Shown: one piece after another, positions 21,401 to 32,368 of the stretch
How the letters are laid out: each line of letters starts with the position of its first letter
How positions within the stretch are numbered: position 1 is the stretch's first letter
Source of the DNA: Globisporangium splendens
Taxonomy: Eukaryota > Oomycota > Peronosporomycetes > Pythiales > Pythiaceae
Length of the DNA: 64,000 nucleotides
Assembly (NCBI GenBank): GCA_006386115.1
Contig: VFIW01000054.1
Span: forward strand, 1 to 64,000
Direction of reading: 5' to 3'
Notes under the pieces: generated by a model
Database searches by the model: none
What the model was told of the DNA's origin: nothing
What the model saw: only the letters and a program-made list of their open reading frames with translations
Translations under genes and position numbers: made by a program

Positions 21401-22495
21401 ATGGGCGACGAGCTACCGGTGGATGCAGAACTACCTGATCATGTCAGCACATCTGCTTCTTCGCATGGTGCTCGAGACATGCTGAATGGGTCGTCTAATA
21501 GCATGACTAGCTCACTTGACAACACACGCGAAGTACCAAGAAAGACTGTGCTGCGGAAATCGCATTCCGCTACGAGTGACTACTGCAGCGTTGACAGCAC
21601 AGTAGTGACCCCAGACCAAGATGGTGAATATGACACAGACCACGATGGCGGCGTCAACCGACGTCCGTTTACTGCAGCGACAAGCTCGCCGTCTAAGTTT
21701 CACGGCATGACGGCAACCGCGAAAAAGAAGAAGCTCCCTGCAAAGAAACCTTCTCTTGCCTCGATGGAGTCGCGCAGTAACGATCGCCCCCACTCGGCTG
21801 ATCTCAATGGGTGGGGGGATTTTGACACGGATCGACTTCTCCAAGAAGACTTCGAAGGATCAACAAACCTGGTAGATGAAGAAAACGAGGACGCCTTAGT
21901 TTTGGCACTGCAAGCGGGTACGACTCTGGACGAATCGCATCGTGAGCGCATGCGTCCGAAAAGTAGAAATCGGCATTCTGCTCCAGCTACATCGACGCAA
22001 AATGCTATCGACGACTTCCCGTATGTGCTGCAAGCGACTGAGTCGGCTCGCTATAAATTAAGCAAAGAACAGCAACGTCCAGCCACTCACGTTCTGCGTC
22101 AACGGCCTCTAGTAGTAGTCGATTTTGATTCTACACAAGCAGCGAAAAGCGAGGCAAAACGAGTGTCACGCTCGAATATCATACAGTCTCAGTCGCGTCC
22201 ACCAACAGGAGGTGGTCCTCTTCCAACTCCCGCCACTCAGCAAAATCGCCTCGCGAGGTTGCAGCAGGGACCCACGTGCATTCCATTACCGCTGTTTGGG
22301 TCTTCACTCCCAGATTCTTTTGAGATGCGTGCGACTATTTTCGAGAGGTTTCAATACCTGTGGTCGTTGATGTCGACTCGATCTTCAAGTGCGTGCGATG
22401 CAGCTGGATCCGTATCAGACGGTGCCCACGCCAAGCCACCTTTCGAGTGCAGCATGGCATTGATCAAGATTTGCAAAACCGTCGGCATTCACTGA
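21401..22495 (+). CDS. 5' part of a B-box protein locus
   Basis: 364 codons from the ATG at 21401, closed by TGA at 22493-22495. The protein is Ser/Asp-rich with basic patches (AKKKKLPAKK) and no recognised domain. Coding character then passes to another frame (from about 22469), so the gene probably continues. A possible intron is 22389-22468 (GTGCGT donor, weak AAG acceptor, 80 bp), which would join the frames; otherwise there is a frameshift. See the following two features. Confidence 0.55.
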   Translation: MGDELPVDAELPDHVSTSASSHGARDMLNGSSNSMTSSLDNTREVPRKTVLRKSHSATSDYCSVDSTVVTPDQDGEYDTDHDGGVNRRPFTAATSSPSKFHGMTATAKKKKLPAKKPSLASMESRSNDRPHSADLNGWGDFDTDRLLQEDFEGSTNLVDEENEDALVLALQAGTTLDESHRERMRPKSRNRHSAPATSTQNAIDDFPYVLQATESARYKLSKEQQRPATHVLRQRPLVVVDFDSTQAAKSEAKRVSRSNIIQSQSRPPTGGGPLPTPATQQNRLARLQQGPTCIPLPLFGSSLPDSFEMRATIFERFQYLWSLMSTRSSSACDAAGSVSDGAHAKPPFECSMALIKICKTVGIH

Positions 22496-23268
22496 GCACG
22501 AACACGTCGTCGTCGTCGCTTTCCTTCTGGAACTCGAAACAGCGCGACATCGATTTTGAATCGTTTTGTGATTTTGCGATCCGAAATGCAATTCAGCCTG
22601 CATTGCAGCATTTCAAGATGGACAAAACTGTGAACGAGTACGTCGCCATGGACGATCGCATTGTCGGAAACGTGATCACAACATCTTCTTCAACAACTCA
22701 GTTCGAGAAAACTGCATTCGGCACCGAGGAGGAGTGCCGAATGAAAGAACTGGCAGAAATCCACCCTTTGCTTCCACATTGGAAGATTGGAATCACATTC
22801 CTGGGGAAGCAAAAGCCAGTAGCCACATCTGGTGCCGATGTCACGATTGCAGACCCCACATCAGAGTCCCAGGACGAAGACGCCAAGCGAGTCGTAGCAA
22901 ACTTTCCTCATCATTGTGAATTCGCTCTCCCGATGTCAGGAGATGAAGCCAAGGCAACTCACGATGCAAATATTCGACGCAAGGTGCAGCTTCACAAATC
23001 GTGGCAACCTCGTTCCGTGCTAATGAACACGAATTCCAATATCGCAGCACTGCAGGCGGTAAGTGAGTTTCCTCCTTTCGTCAGCACACCAGTCGTGGCC
23101 GAACCCCGTCCGATGCAAACTAACTCTGATTCCGGTCGTCCGATCCCCACTGTGCTTCTTGGTTCTCAAAGGTCCGACGCCAGAGCAAACCACGAAAACC
23201 AGAGAAGCGAAACAGTTACTTCTGACGCTATCGACAACAACCCCGTGGGTCAAAATGAGGAGACTTGA
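22469..23268 (+). CDS. Middle part of the B-box protein locus
   Basis: Open frame with clear coding character (SFWNSKQRDIDFESFCDF, HPLLPHWKIGITFLGKQKP) and no ATG of its own at the right place. It ends at an in-frame TGA (23266-23268). The same frame continues directly into the B-box segment. No known domain was recognised in this part. Confidence 0.5.
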
Positions 23269-23949
23269 GCAGTTGGTCTGAAAGCTGAAGTCAAATGCGC
23301 TGACGAAGAAGTGCTGCTTTGCGTCGAATGTTCACGAGCAGAAGCAGTCTTGTGGTGCGCATCGTGTTTCGCAGTATTTTGCGTACATTGCTGGCAAGCT
23401 GGTCACCTGCTCAACGTCGACATGTCGTCTGTAACGGAAGGCTCTGATTGCTCGACCGGTATGTTGGCACCGATGTCAAAGCCGCTGCGAGCGAACGGCT
23501 CGATGAATAACCAGCATGTTCCAGTAGCAATGCACTACCTTGCTACAAAGCCGCAAGCATTAGGGAAGCTAGCAAAAGGTGCTTGCAGTGGCGACTTGAA
23601 GCATCGGTATGAAGAATCTACGAGCATCTTGAGATCAGGCACGTTGGCTACTCAGCACGAATTGCCCGCAGTGGTGTCGCACGCAATTCTACCCCCACTC
23701 TACAAAACGAACAAGTCTGCAAAGAAGGACGAAGAACATCCTGAGTTTCTGGAGTCGACAAGCAACTTGGTCAAGTCGCTCGCGCTCGGTGTGACTCCAC
23801 TGTCTTCGTCGTCCTTGAGCAGCCACAGCAGCAGCTCGTCGCCAGTCCCGAACGTTGCCCCACGAGGCAAAGATCCGTTGGGCAGGCGTCCAAAGCTGCA
23901 TCCAGCTGCCGTGTTCCTCGACCCTAGTGAAGTATTTCGAGATTCGTGA
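23269..23949 (+). pseudogene. 3' part of the locus: B-box zinc finger
   Basis: In the same frame as the preceding part, after a TGA, the sequence reads CVECSRAEAVLWCASC, then CVHCWQAGH. This is a B-box-type zinc finger (CxxC..CxxC..CxxC..H). Ser-rich and basic sequence follows to a stop at 23949. There is no ATG before the finger, so it must belong to the upstream gene. The intervening TGA makes the locus either a pseudogene, a sequencing error, or spliced in a way I could not find: the good donor GTAAGTGAG at 23059 has no acceptor giving the right phase. Confidence 0.55.
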
Positions 23950-24517
23950 CGGCCACCAAGATCACGCAGCGTCAGTGCGTCATTATTCTTCAAAGACCCA
24001 ACGCGCGCTCTTCAACGCCCAACATTCATGTTTACTCTGCTTTTGTAGAAGCTCAACCCATGCGCCAGCAACGCAAAGAGTCCACAGGTCCGTCACCCTG
24101 AAGTTGGTATAAAGCGGTCAGCCGGTGTTACGTGGGACATGTTCCCGTGAGAGAGAAATGGCCGCGCTCATATGCGCCATCTCTCTCGTTGTGTTTTCCA
24201 GGGAAGCCGTCGTGCGCAGAATGGTCCATTCGGCGTGATGGTCACTTGATTGCGCTCATGATTGCTCCAGCCAACTGGCAGCCCGACTAATACAGTACTC
24301 GAACCGGGTGGGTTTCCTCGTCTTTGAACAAGACCCGTGACGTAACCGACCCGCTGTGTGTGGCAAATTGTTTACGGCGCAAACCTGGGACAAGAATGCA
24401 TCACGGGTCGGGTTTTCAAAAGAGTGTGCCATCCATCAAGACCCGCGGGTTTATCGCATGCTCATAAACCCATGTGGCTCAGAAAGCTATCCTCACTGAA
24501 GAAGCCAAGTGAAAGGC
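23950..24517. promoter_or_regulatory. Upstream region of the M28 gene with clustered CGGGT motifs
   Basis: CGGGT or its complement ACCCG occurs near 24304, 24333, 24350, 24404 and 24441-24450 (acccgcgggt, palindromic). A further inverted pair, gggtttat/ataaaccc, lies at 24447-24470. This is likely the promoter of the following gene; the function of the motifs is not known. Confidence 0.4.
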
Positions 24518-27500
24518 ATGGAAGGCGACATGCGGCAGCGTCGCCACCACGGCGCGCGCGGCGAGCTGCAGCAGCCGAATGGCAAGTACGATGGCGTCGA
24601 CGACAAGGAGCAGAGCCGCCGCAGCTCGGGCAAGCAGCACACGACGCCAGTGCCGCACGCGCTGGGCCTGATGCTGGGCTTCGTCGCGTTCTACGCGCTC
24701 GGACTCAGCTTCGTGGCGTACTCGCATGCGTGGCTGCCAGCGCCACTGCCGCTCGATGCGCCGAAGGAGCTGTTCTCGGAAGCGCGTGCTCGCGTGGTGC
24801 TTGAGAACATCATGAGCTTTGGATACCACCCTGTGGGCACGCGCGCAAACGAAGAGCTCATCCCAGGATACCTTGTTGAGGAGGTACGTTTTTTCCTGAG
24901 CGATTGTTGCATGATACGGTGTGGACGTCGGTTGCACTAATGATTTGATTTGGATGATGACATAATGCAGATCAAGAAGATCCAAGCGAGTGCTGGACCA
25001 GAAGTGCTGGTTGAGCTCGAAGTGCAGCGACCATCGGGTATGTGAGGGTATAGAAGGCTTGCGTCGGCGCCTATGTTTGTGCGTTGTATGCGCTGATACG
25101 TTTTATGAAATTGCCGCAGGCGCGTTTGGACTTGACTTTTTGGCGCGATTTCAAAACATCTACGCGAATGTGACGAATATTCTCGTGCGGGTATCCCCAA
25201 AGAACGACCCCGAAGCGCTGAACAACTCGCTGATGCTCTCGTCGCACTACGATGCTGCGATTGGAGGTGCTGCAGCTTCGGACGATGGTGTCAATATTGC
25301 GATCATGATGGAGGTCCTGCGCGTTTTTGCTCTCGACCCGCCAAAGCATGGAGCCCTCGTGTTCAACTTTAACGGCGCCGAAGAAACGATCATGCAGGCT
25401 GCGCATGGATTCATCACACAGCACCCGTGGACAGAGACCATCCGCGCGTTCATCAACCTTGAAGCTGCAGGTGCAGGTGGTCGCGAATTGCTGTTCCAGA
25501 CTGGAAGCGATGAGTTGGCATTGGCATACGCTCAGGGGGCCAAGTACCCGCACGCAAGCATCATCGCGCAGGAAGTGTTCCAGTCGGGAGTGATTCACGC
25601 TGACACAGATTTCCGAATCTACCGAGATTTTGGGTACGTCGCTGGAATGGACTTTGCGTACATTGAGAATGGATACGTGTACCACACCGAGTTGGATGAC
25701 ATCTCGAGGATTCAGCAAGGCGCAGTGCAACGTCTGGGCGACAACGTCGTCGGCGTGGTCAACCAGCTCGCGAACCAGAAAGGGCGGCTTGAGAAAGTGG
25801 CAGCGACCCCGGAGAGCTCCAACACGTTGTTCTTTGACATCTCTGGGTACACGATGGTGACCATGGGCAAGACGACAGCATTCACGATCTGCGGCGCCGT
25901 GTTCGTTGCGGCTGTGCTGTACCTTTTGGTATCGCCTATCTCGTTCCGCGAGCGCTTGGCCGCATTAAAGTTCATTGGTCGATGTGTCTGCGCAGGTTTT
26001 GCTGCGAGCCTGTCGACGGCACTGGTGTTGAGTTTGTTTGCGCCCCTCGCGTGGTACTCGAAGCCCAACCTTGGAGCGGTCATGTTTGTCTTTCCTGTGC
26101 TGACGGGCATGGTCGATCAGCTCATCAAGTACCTCGAGAAGACGACGAAGGCGAAAAACTACAATCCAAGCGCGCTCTGGCTTGCCGAAGAGAGCTTTTT
26201 CGAAGCCGTGCTGTTTCTCTGGGTGATTGGACTTGGCGCACTCATAAGCTTTGGCTCGATCTCAAGCTACATGATGGCGGTGTGGGTTGCGTTTCCGTTG
26301 ATCGGGCAAATCGTGTGCCATGCGTTGCAGCGACTGAATATGTTGTCGACGGGCGCGTACGTCGTGATCTCGATCGGTGCGTTTGCGGTTCCAGTGCTTC
26401 ACACGGCGGCGACGTCTGCCGTCGCGTTTGCGTTTTTCATCCCGCTCATGGGACGTAGTGGCACCCAACTTCCTCCAGATCTACTCGTCGCAGTGCTGTT
26501 CACGTTCTACGTTTCGGTGAGTGGTCCTGCAGCAGCGGTGCTGTTTGCGCTGTTTACTGTTGGGTGGAAGATGCTGACGATGTTTGCTGATGTGCTGCTG
26601 TTAAACTGTAGGTGCTTGTCTCGTACTCGGGACGCTTTTTCTGCTTTTTCCCCGTGGCGACGCTGAAACAGGTTCGCAAGGCGTGCATCGCGATCAGTAT
26701 CGTGACCATTGTCTTCGCATCTTTGCGGTATGTTGAACGCTGTTGGCTTCGTCTTGCGTACAGATATCTTATGTCGTTGTGTTGCTTTTCCCTCCCACAG
26801 TAATCCGTACACAGACGACTGCCCCAAGCGCGTGATGATGCAGCATGTTTACCGTGAAACAGTTCTCCCGAATGGAGAAGTCAAGTCGGACTCTGGTCTG
26901 TGGCTCAATGCACTGGATTACCGTGGGCTGCTGCCATTGAAGCCCTATCTTGCTGCAACGCAATGGAAAGATGTCTCGAACATGGTCGCACCGCAGTCGC
27001 TTGATGAAAACTCGGACGTGTACAGCTTCATGCCGTGGGCGCTCCCAGTGAAGAAGATTCTTCCGGAAAAGAAGTCGTGGTACTTGCCGGCAGCAATTCC
27101 AGCAGTGCCGAAGAATTTGCAGTGGGCAAAGTGAGTCTGAATTGTTGTGTGCGAAATGTGTTGGTATTTTTAACGGATTTGCTCTTTTACTTCGGTTGTG
27201 TGCTTGCTCTTCTTTTAGTCTTGAAGTTGTGTCGTCAAGCTATTCGGCAGAGACCAATCGTCGGCTGATTCATCTGCTGTTCACGGGGCCAACGCACTTG
27301 TACCTCTTCATTGACGCAAAGAACACGAAGCTCACCTCATGGTACTGTACTGTAATCGTCTTCTTGCTCACTGTGGTGAGGACTGGAACTCACACATGCT
27401 TTTTTGTCCCGTTTACTGCTTATTTGCGCAGGTCCATTGGAAATGGTGTCAACGGTCCAGTCCCGGAGTCGGACGAGTCATACATTCTCCAGTTCTGCAC

Positions 27501-27684
27501 TGGCACGGCTCCGTCCAACTTTCATTTCTGGATCGAAGCCGAGTCGGATCGTCCTATTGATGCGGTGATCGTGGGCCATTTCCTCGACGTTTTGACACCA
27601 GAAATGAGAGAATTCAAGGACGCACTACCATCCTGGATGACAACAATGGATGGCGTGTCGTCATGGAAGACCGTGCAGATCTAG
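24518..27684 (+). CDS. ER metallopeptidase, M28 family (ERMP1/Fxna-like), seven exons
   Basis: Exons: 24518-24883, 24971-25037, 25120-26516, 26612-26727, 26801-27130, 27219-27341, 27432-27684. All introns are GT..AG and keep phase, giving 883 residues. An N-terminal cytosolic tail is followed by a signal-anchor helix (LMLGFVAFYALGLSFVAYS), a lumenal M28 peptidase domain, then about nine membrane helices and a C-terminal lumenal domain, the ERMP1 layout. Zinc ligands are visible: H187 in SSHYDAAIGG, the Asp pair in ASDDG (about 198-199), E232/E233 in NGAEET, NLEAAG, and H333 in YVYHTELDD. All key positions are present, so an active aminopeptidase-type enzyme of the ER is expected. It converges on the GH5 gene with a 225-base spacer. 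Confidence 0.92.
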
Positions 27685-27909
27685 ACGAGTGCGTCTTAGA
27701 CAAAGCACAAGAGCTACCTGGAGACTCGATGCATTTGCACTTGCCCTGCTCTTGCTTCCGCGTCTAATTTTGCATTTTTGGACCGTAGAATCTCTTTTTG
27801 GGATACACTTTGAAGACAATGAACAAAGATTTCACGATACAAGATGCGTGTTGCTGCTGCATGCGTTTGTTATTTATCAAAGTGGCGTTATACTACTCAA
27901 CGAATTGGC

Positions 27910-29262
27910 TCATGTCAGTGCTGAGAAGACGCCATTCCGGATCGTGCTGCGCAGCGACCATCGCGACAATTCGCTTCCGGTTGTGTCATCATCATCACCC
28001 GAGACGCGCCACGTCCAGAACGTCCACCCTACATCGACGTGATTCGTGAGCAGCTCCAACTGTGCATGTGCGAATTCGTTGAGTCGGTGCTGCGTGTCGG
28101 TGAACTGCTGCTTCGCGATCGCAAAGCTAAACTCGCCGATAAACAGCTTCTTGTCGCTTTTGTCCTTCCAGCTGTCGAGTTCAGATTGAAGCGCGGGGAT
28201 CGCCGACGTCAAGAGCTCGTCCTCGGTTGCGTCTTCGAAGCCCCGGGTAGAGTACCGATGCCACTCGACCCAGACGTTGGACGCGCCTGGAAGCAACTCG
28301 TTCAGATCGAACTTGGCTGATTGCTCAGTAAGCAACGGCGACACAGTCAAGATACAATCGTTCTGATCCTCGATGCGGATCAGTCGGTATGCATCCTCGT
28401 AGTATTGGTACAGCGCCTTGGCCGTTGTAGCACCATCCGGCTCATTGAGCAGACCAATTCCAAGGAACGCGTCATCGCCCTTGTACCTCTGCGCGAGGAA
28501 CCGCACTGCATCCACAGTCGTCGCGATGTTTCCAGGGTACAGCGGCCACAACGAGCGGTCTTTGGCAGCAGGCGACGAGTTTTCAGCGCCGTTCTGCGAG
28601 CCCTTCGCGGCGTGCATGCTGATGAGCACCGAGACATTGTGCGTCTTGACCCATTCGCGCACCAAGCGATCGAGGTGCTTCAGCCCGCCAGGTGCGTGCA
28701 CTTTCCACTCTGCTTCGTTGCTCACGTCATGATCGTCAAATCCAGTGATCCAGTATCCGACAGGTACCCGCACGGTATTGAGCCCCGCGGACGCGATTTG
28801 CGCAATGTCGTCCTCGGTGATGAAGCTCTTCCAGTGACCTTCAAAGCGCTGCACTGCGACTTCCCGTGGCGACCGCTGCATCGCGATGAACTCGCCACTG
28901 CTCGCGTCTTCTTCCGAGAGGTTTTACCAGATCTCGGCGTCTTTGGTGATCCAGTGCTCAGCGACGAGCCAGTCAGCGAGGTTGACACCTCTGCTTTTCA
29001 CTTGACCTGCGCGAATCGCGGCTTGCACATGGTTGCTGGTTTGCTCAGCTGCTTCCGTTGTCGGGACTGAAGATGACTGTAGTAGTGAGGATGATTCAAG
29101 CAACATTACAGCACCACTCGCTGCACTAACAGTGCCAGCTGCATTCTCGCTCCAGGTGTCAAAGTCCTGAAAGGATTCCGCAACCACAGATCCAACGCCG
29201 AGCAGAAACAGCTGAGCGACTGCCGCGATCACATGCATCGCGCGGCCAATTCTTTGCGTCAT
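27910..29262 (-). pseudogene. GH5 exo-1,3-beta-glucanase with an in-frame stop
   Basis: A single reading frame of 450 codons from the ATG at 29262, with a signal peptide (HVIAAVAQLFLLGVGSVVA). Codon 113 is TAA (28926-28924), inside GVNLADWLVAEHW..IW*NLSEEDASSGEF, where family members read straight through. Both sides are in the same frame and no splice sites flank the stop. Downstream, the GH5 hallmarks are intact: NTVRVPVGYW, the acid/base in LLNEPDG (E274), WVEWHRYS, the nucleophile in LFIGEFSFA (E377), and WTFWTW. The enzyme would trim cell-wall or host beta-1,3-glucan. The lesion is either a recent nonsense mutation, an allele, or a read error; everything else looks functional. Confidence 0.85.
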
Positions 29263-29848
29263 CGTTGCTGTACAGTTGCTCCTCGCGCTGCTTGTCCCTT
29301 GGTGCGCAAATGGTGGAATCAGTTGTCGTGCGAGAAAATCTGAAAAGCCACATCCATCCACAACATGCAGAGAGCGATCCCATGCATCACAGTCCATCAA
29401 CAAACGAAGTTGACGGTCTGTTTGTATCGCCTTCAATGTCGCGCAATCGCGTGATTGAGCTCCGTGAACGAGCAACCAGCGTATTTGTAAAAGACAGAAA
29501 ATGTGATTCACATGCGACGTGTGATGCGCATCAAACACTTCTCGTTGAAACGCTCGGTATGGCTCTTTGAAACGGATGCACACAAAGATCGTAACTCAGC
29601 CAATCAGAGCGCTGCATCTAGGATTTGGCTACATTCGTGGTCCAGAAAAGGTACAAAAATGCACCAACAATCGAAAGAGTCGCCTCCTATTAGCGTTAAA
29701 CTTCATGGACACGAGACTCAATGCGCCAATCTGAGTAGTAGTTTCCTACCACTACTGTGGGCAAGAGCGCGTTGATAAACTTCGAACGTATGCGTGTGTT
29801 CATTGTTGAATACTGTAAACAACAAGATGGGGAAGATGCCACTCGCTT

Positions 29849-32149
29849 TTAATCAATTTCCAAGACCGTTCGCACTTCCTGCGGTGTGTGCGCAAGCACA
29901 ACGACGTTGCGTGATGTCGGCGCACTGGGCGCACGTCGACTTGGTGTGTAGCCGTGCTTAGGATCGGATACAAAGTCGTAGATGAACGCGTACGTGGCCG
30001 CGAGCTGCGTCACAGTCAGGGACCGCGCCGAGTCCCGCAGATCTGGTTGTGTGATCTGATCGAGTTGGGGGAAAATCAGCGTCTGGAGCGCACTACAAAA
30101 TAGATCCATGACCGACGAGATCGTCGCACCACCGAGTCCTGGGGAGTCCGAAGCAGCAGTTGTGGTCGCTTCCGACATCTACCGTCGCAACAAAGAATCG
30201 AGGCAAAGTGAGTGCGTTTTACGCAAATTCATGTAAAACGAAATATACACACATCGTCGAGACATTACCTGGAAGTGCTGGATGCTGTGCAGCAAACCTG
30301 AAACGTTGCATCGGTCCAACACGCTCTTGGTCTCCAGCTCGCTCAGTTCGCGAAGCCATCGCAAGATCTCAGCGCCGATCGATTGGTGCCACTTGGCCGC
30401 TTCGGGGAACTTTGCAAGCGGTACTTGGATGCAGCTCAGGTTGTTGATTTGGAACACGAGCGCATCGATGGCGTCGAGTCCCTCGATACTTCGCGCGCAC
30501 ATCTGAGCTACGGCCGGCAAGATGCCATCGAACAACGGCGTGAGGTCGTCCTCTTTCTCGTTGTCAGGAAGCAGCGACGTCTGGAACACCTCCAACAGCG
30601 CCGTCAACCGATGCGACGCGTCCATCGTCGCGTGCGTCGCTGACAGATTCGTCGAGTAATCCTGCGTGGAAGACGCTACGGTATCAACCAACTGCTGTAG
30701 CTGCTGGTGGAAGGCGCGGTTCGACGCGTCTCGGCAGTGTTCCAAGGTCATTGCGATCCCGGAATGGCGCACGAGGGTGCCAAACTTGTGATGGTAGAAC
30801 GCGAGCAGTAGCACCAGCTTGTACGCGATCACGATCCCATGCGGAAACGACAGCGTTTGTTCGATGCGGACCTGGAGCGGACGCGCGACGTTTTCAAAGG
30901 CTTTGCCGACCATGGACGCAGCCGCTGAAGTCGAAGTCGGAGCAGGCGACTCGCCTTCCTCGCCTTCGTTTTTCTCTTTGACCTCAGGGATGTACTCCAA
31001 GTCGCCGTCAAAGAGCACGCGGAAGAACTCGTTCTCGGTCGCGATGGCCTGGTGCACCCACGCGAGCATGTCGCCGCAGTACCGCACAGGGTCGTGCGCA
31101 TGCATCTCGATGGGACGAGGGATCCCATTCGGACCGCCACGCGTGAGCGCGACAATGAACCGCCGCACGATCACGGACCGACGCGACGCCGTCACGCACT
31201 CCTTGCAGTAACTAGGGAGCATCCATTTCCACACACAAAATGCGTCAGCACAGCCATCATGCACGCAATTACGACTAAGTTCAGCCCATCACGTACTTGT
31301 AAAACTCGGCGCGTTCGCGAAGCAGCGCGATCGCGCGGTGCAGCTGGTTGCTCGGCTCGCCGTCCATCTCGGAGCATTTCTTGGATGTCCACTGGTAGAG
31401 CCGCTCAAAGCCGAGCTCCTGGTACTTGCCGACGCCATCGAGGAGCTCCAGCGCGCAGTTGACGTCGCCGGCCGCCACGAGCGAGCGGCAGTCCGCCTTC
31501 ACCTGCTGCACGCGCTCCATGATGCCCAGGAACGCGTGCACGTGGTCGTCGCCTAGGGATTTCGTGTGCAGCCCCTGAGTTTCCTGCTCTGTGAGCTGGT
31601 ACCGTCCCAGAAACTCGCGAATCTCCTCCAGTTCGCGCTGCATCCGCTCTCTACACATACACACACACACAATTAACGATCTAAGCGCTTTCACACTCAC
31701 ACCGTAATACTAGTGCCATACTTTTTCTCTGTGAGCAGCGCGGCCTCGGCCTGCACCTGCTGCGTCTCGCGTTTCGTGGTCTCGAGGAACTGCTGGATCT
31801 GCGTGCATTTGGAGTCGAGGCTCTCGACGTTCGTCTTGAGAAGCGAGATCTTGGAGAGCGTCTCGCCGAGACCCTGCAGCACGCTCTCGGCGAGCACGGA
31901 CTGCTTCTCCTCGAGCGACGTGCGCAGGTTTTTCCGCAAGTCTGCGAGCGAACTCGTCACGTCGATGGTCACGATCGGCGCCGCGGGGGAAGAACCGTGC
32001 TGGCGCGAGCGCGGGGACGCCGCAGCAGACGCGTCGCTGGCCACGAGTGTGTTGAGCAGCGCCTTCGTGGACTCGATCTCCGCGCGGGAGCTCAGCAGCT
32101 TCTGCACGCGCGCCTGGAGCGCGTTCGCGGGCAGCGCTGTCGTCGCCAT
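29849..32149 (-). CDS. COG6: Conserved oligomeric Golgi complex subunit 6, four exons
   Basis: Exons (minus): 32149-31701, 31650-31297, 31211-30269, 30178-29849. Introns are 50, 85 and 90 bp, all GT..AG and in phase, giving 691 residues. The N-terminal half is coiled coil. The diagnostic COG6 block follows: RRFIVALTRGGPNGIPRPIE, then HAHDPVRYCGDMLAWVHQAI. COG6 is part of the lobe B of the COG tether for retrograde transport within the Golgi. Length is typical of the family. The first intron is very short and carries a (GT)n run. The gene is divergent from the TPR gene with only 219 bases between the ATGs. Confidence 0.95.
31658..31671. repeat. (AC)n microsatellite in COG6 intron 1
   Basis: Short AC run next to the acceptor; on the coding strand it is (GT)n and takes the place of the usual polypyrimidine tract. 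Confidence 0.8.
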
Positions 32150-32368
32150 AATTGTGCTTAGGAGTGTGTGAGCTTTGTCTGGCAGTTTGTGAATAATCCT
32201 ATAAGATGATATTTTGTACAAAATAATAAATGCAGCACTCTCAAATGGTAAATGACTGTTTGCGGTGCAGTTTCGACTCGTTTTACGCAATAGAACGCAT
32301 AAATTAATCTTCGAAGCTGTTTCACAATCGTATCTTGTGTCTGGACGGTCGCATCTCATTGTACCAAA
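32150..32368. promoter_or_regulatory. Bidirectional promoter region COG6 / TPR gene
   Basis: 219 bases between two ATGs. It contains a perfect 14-base palindrome attttgtacaaaat (32211-32224). tctcattgtacc (32354-32365) lies immediately before the TPR gene start and resembles an oomycete initiator. Confidence 0.55.
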
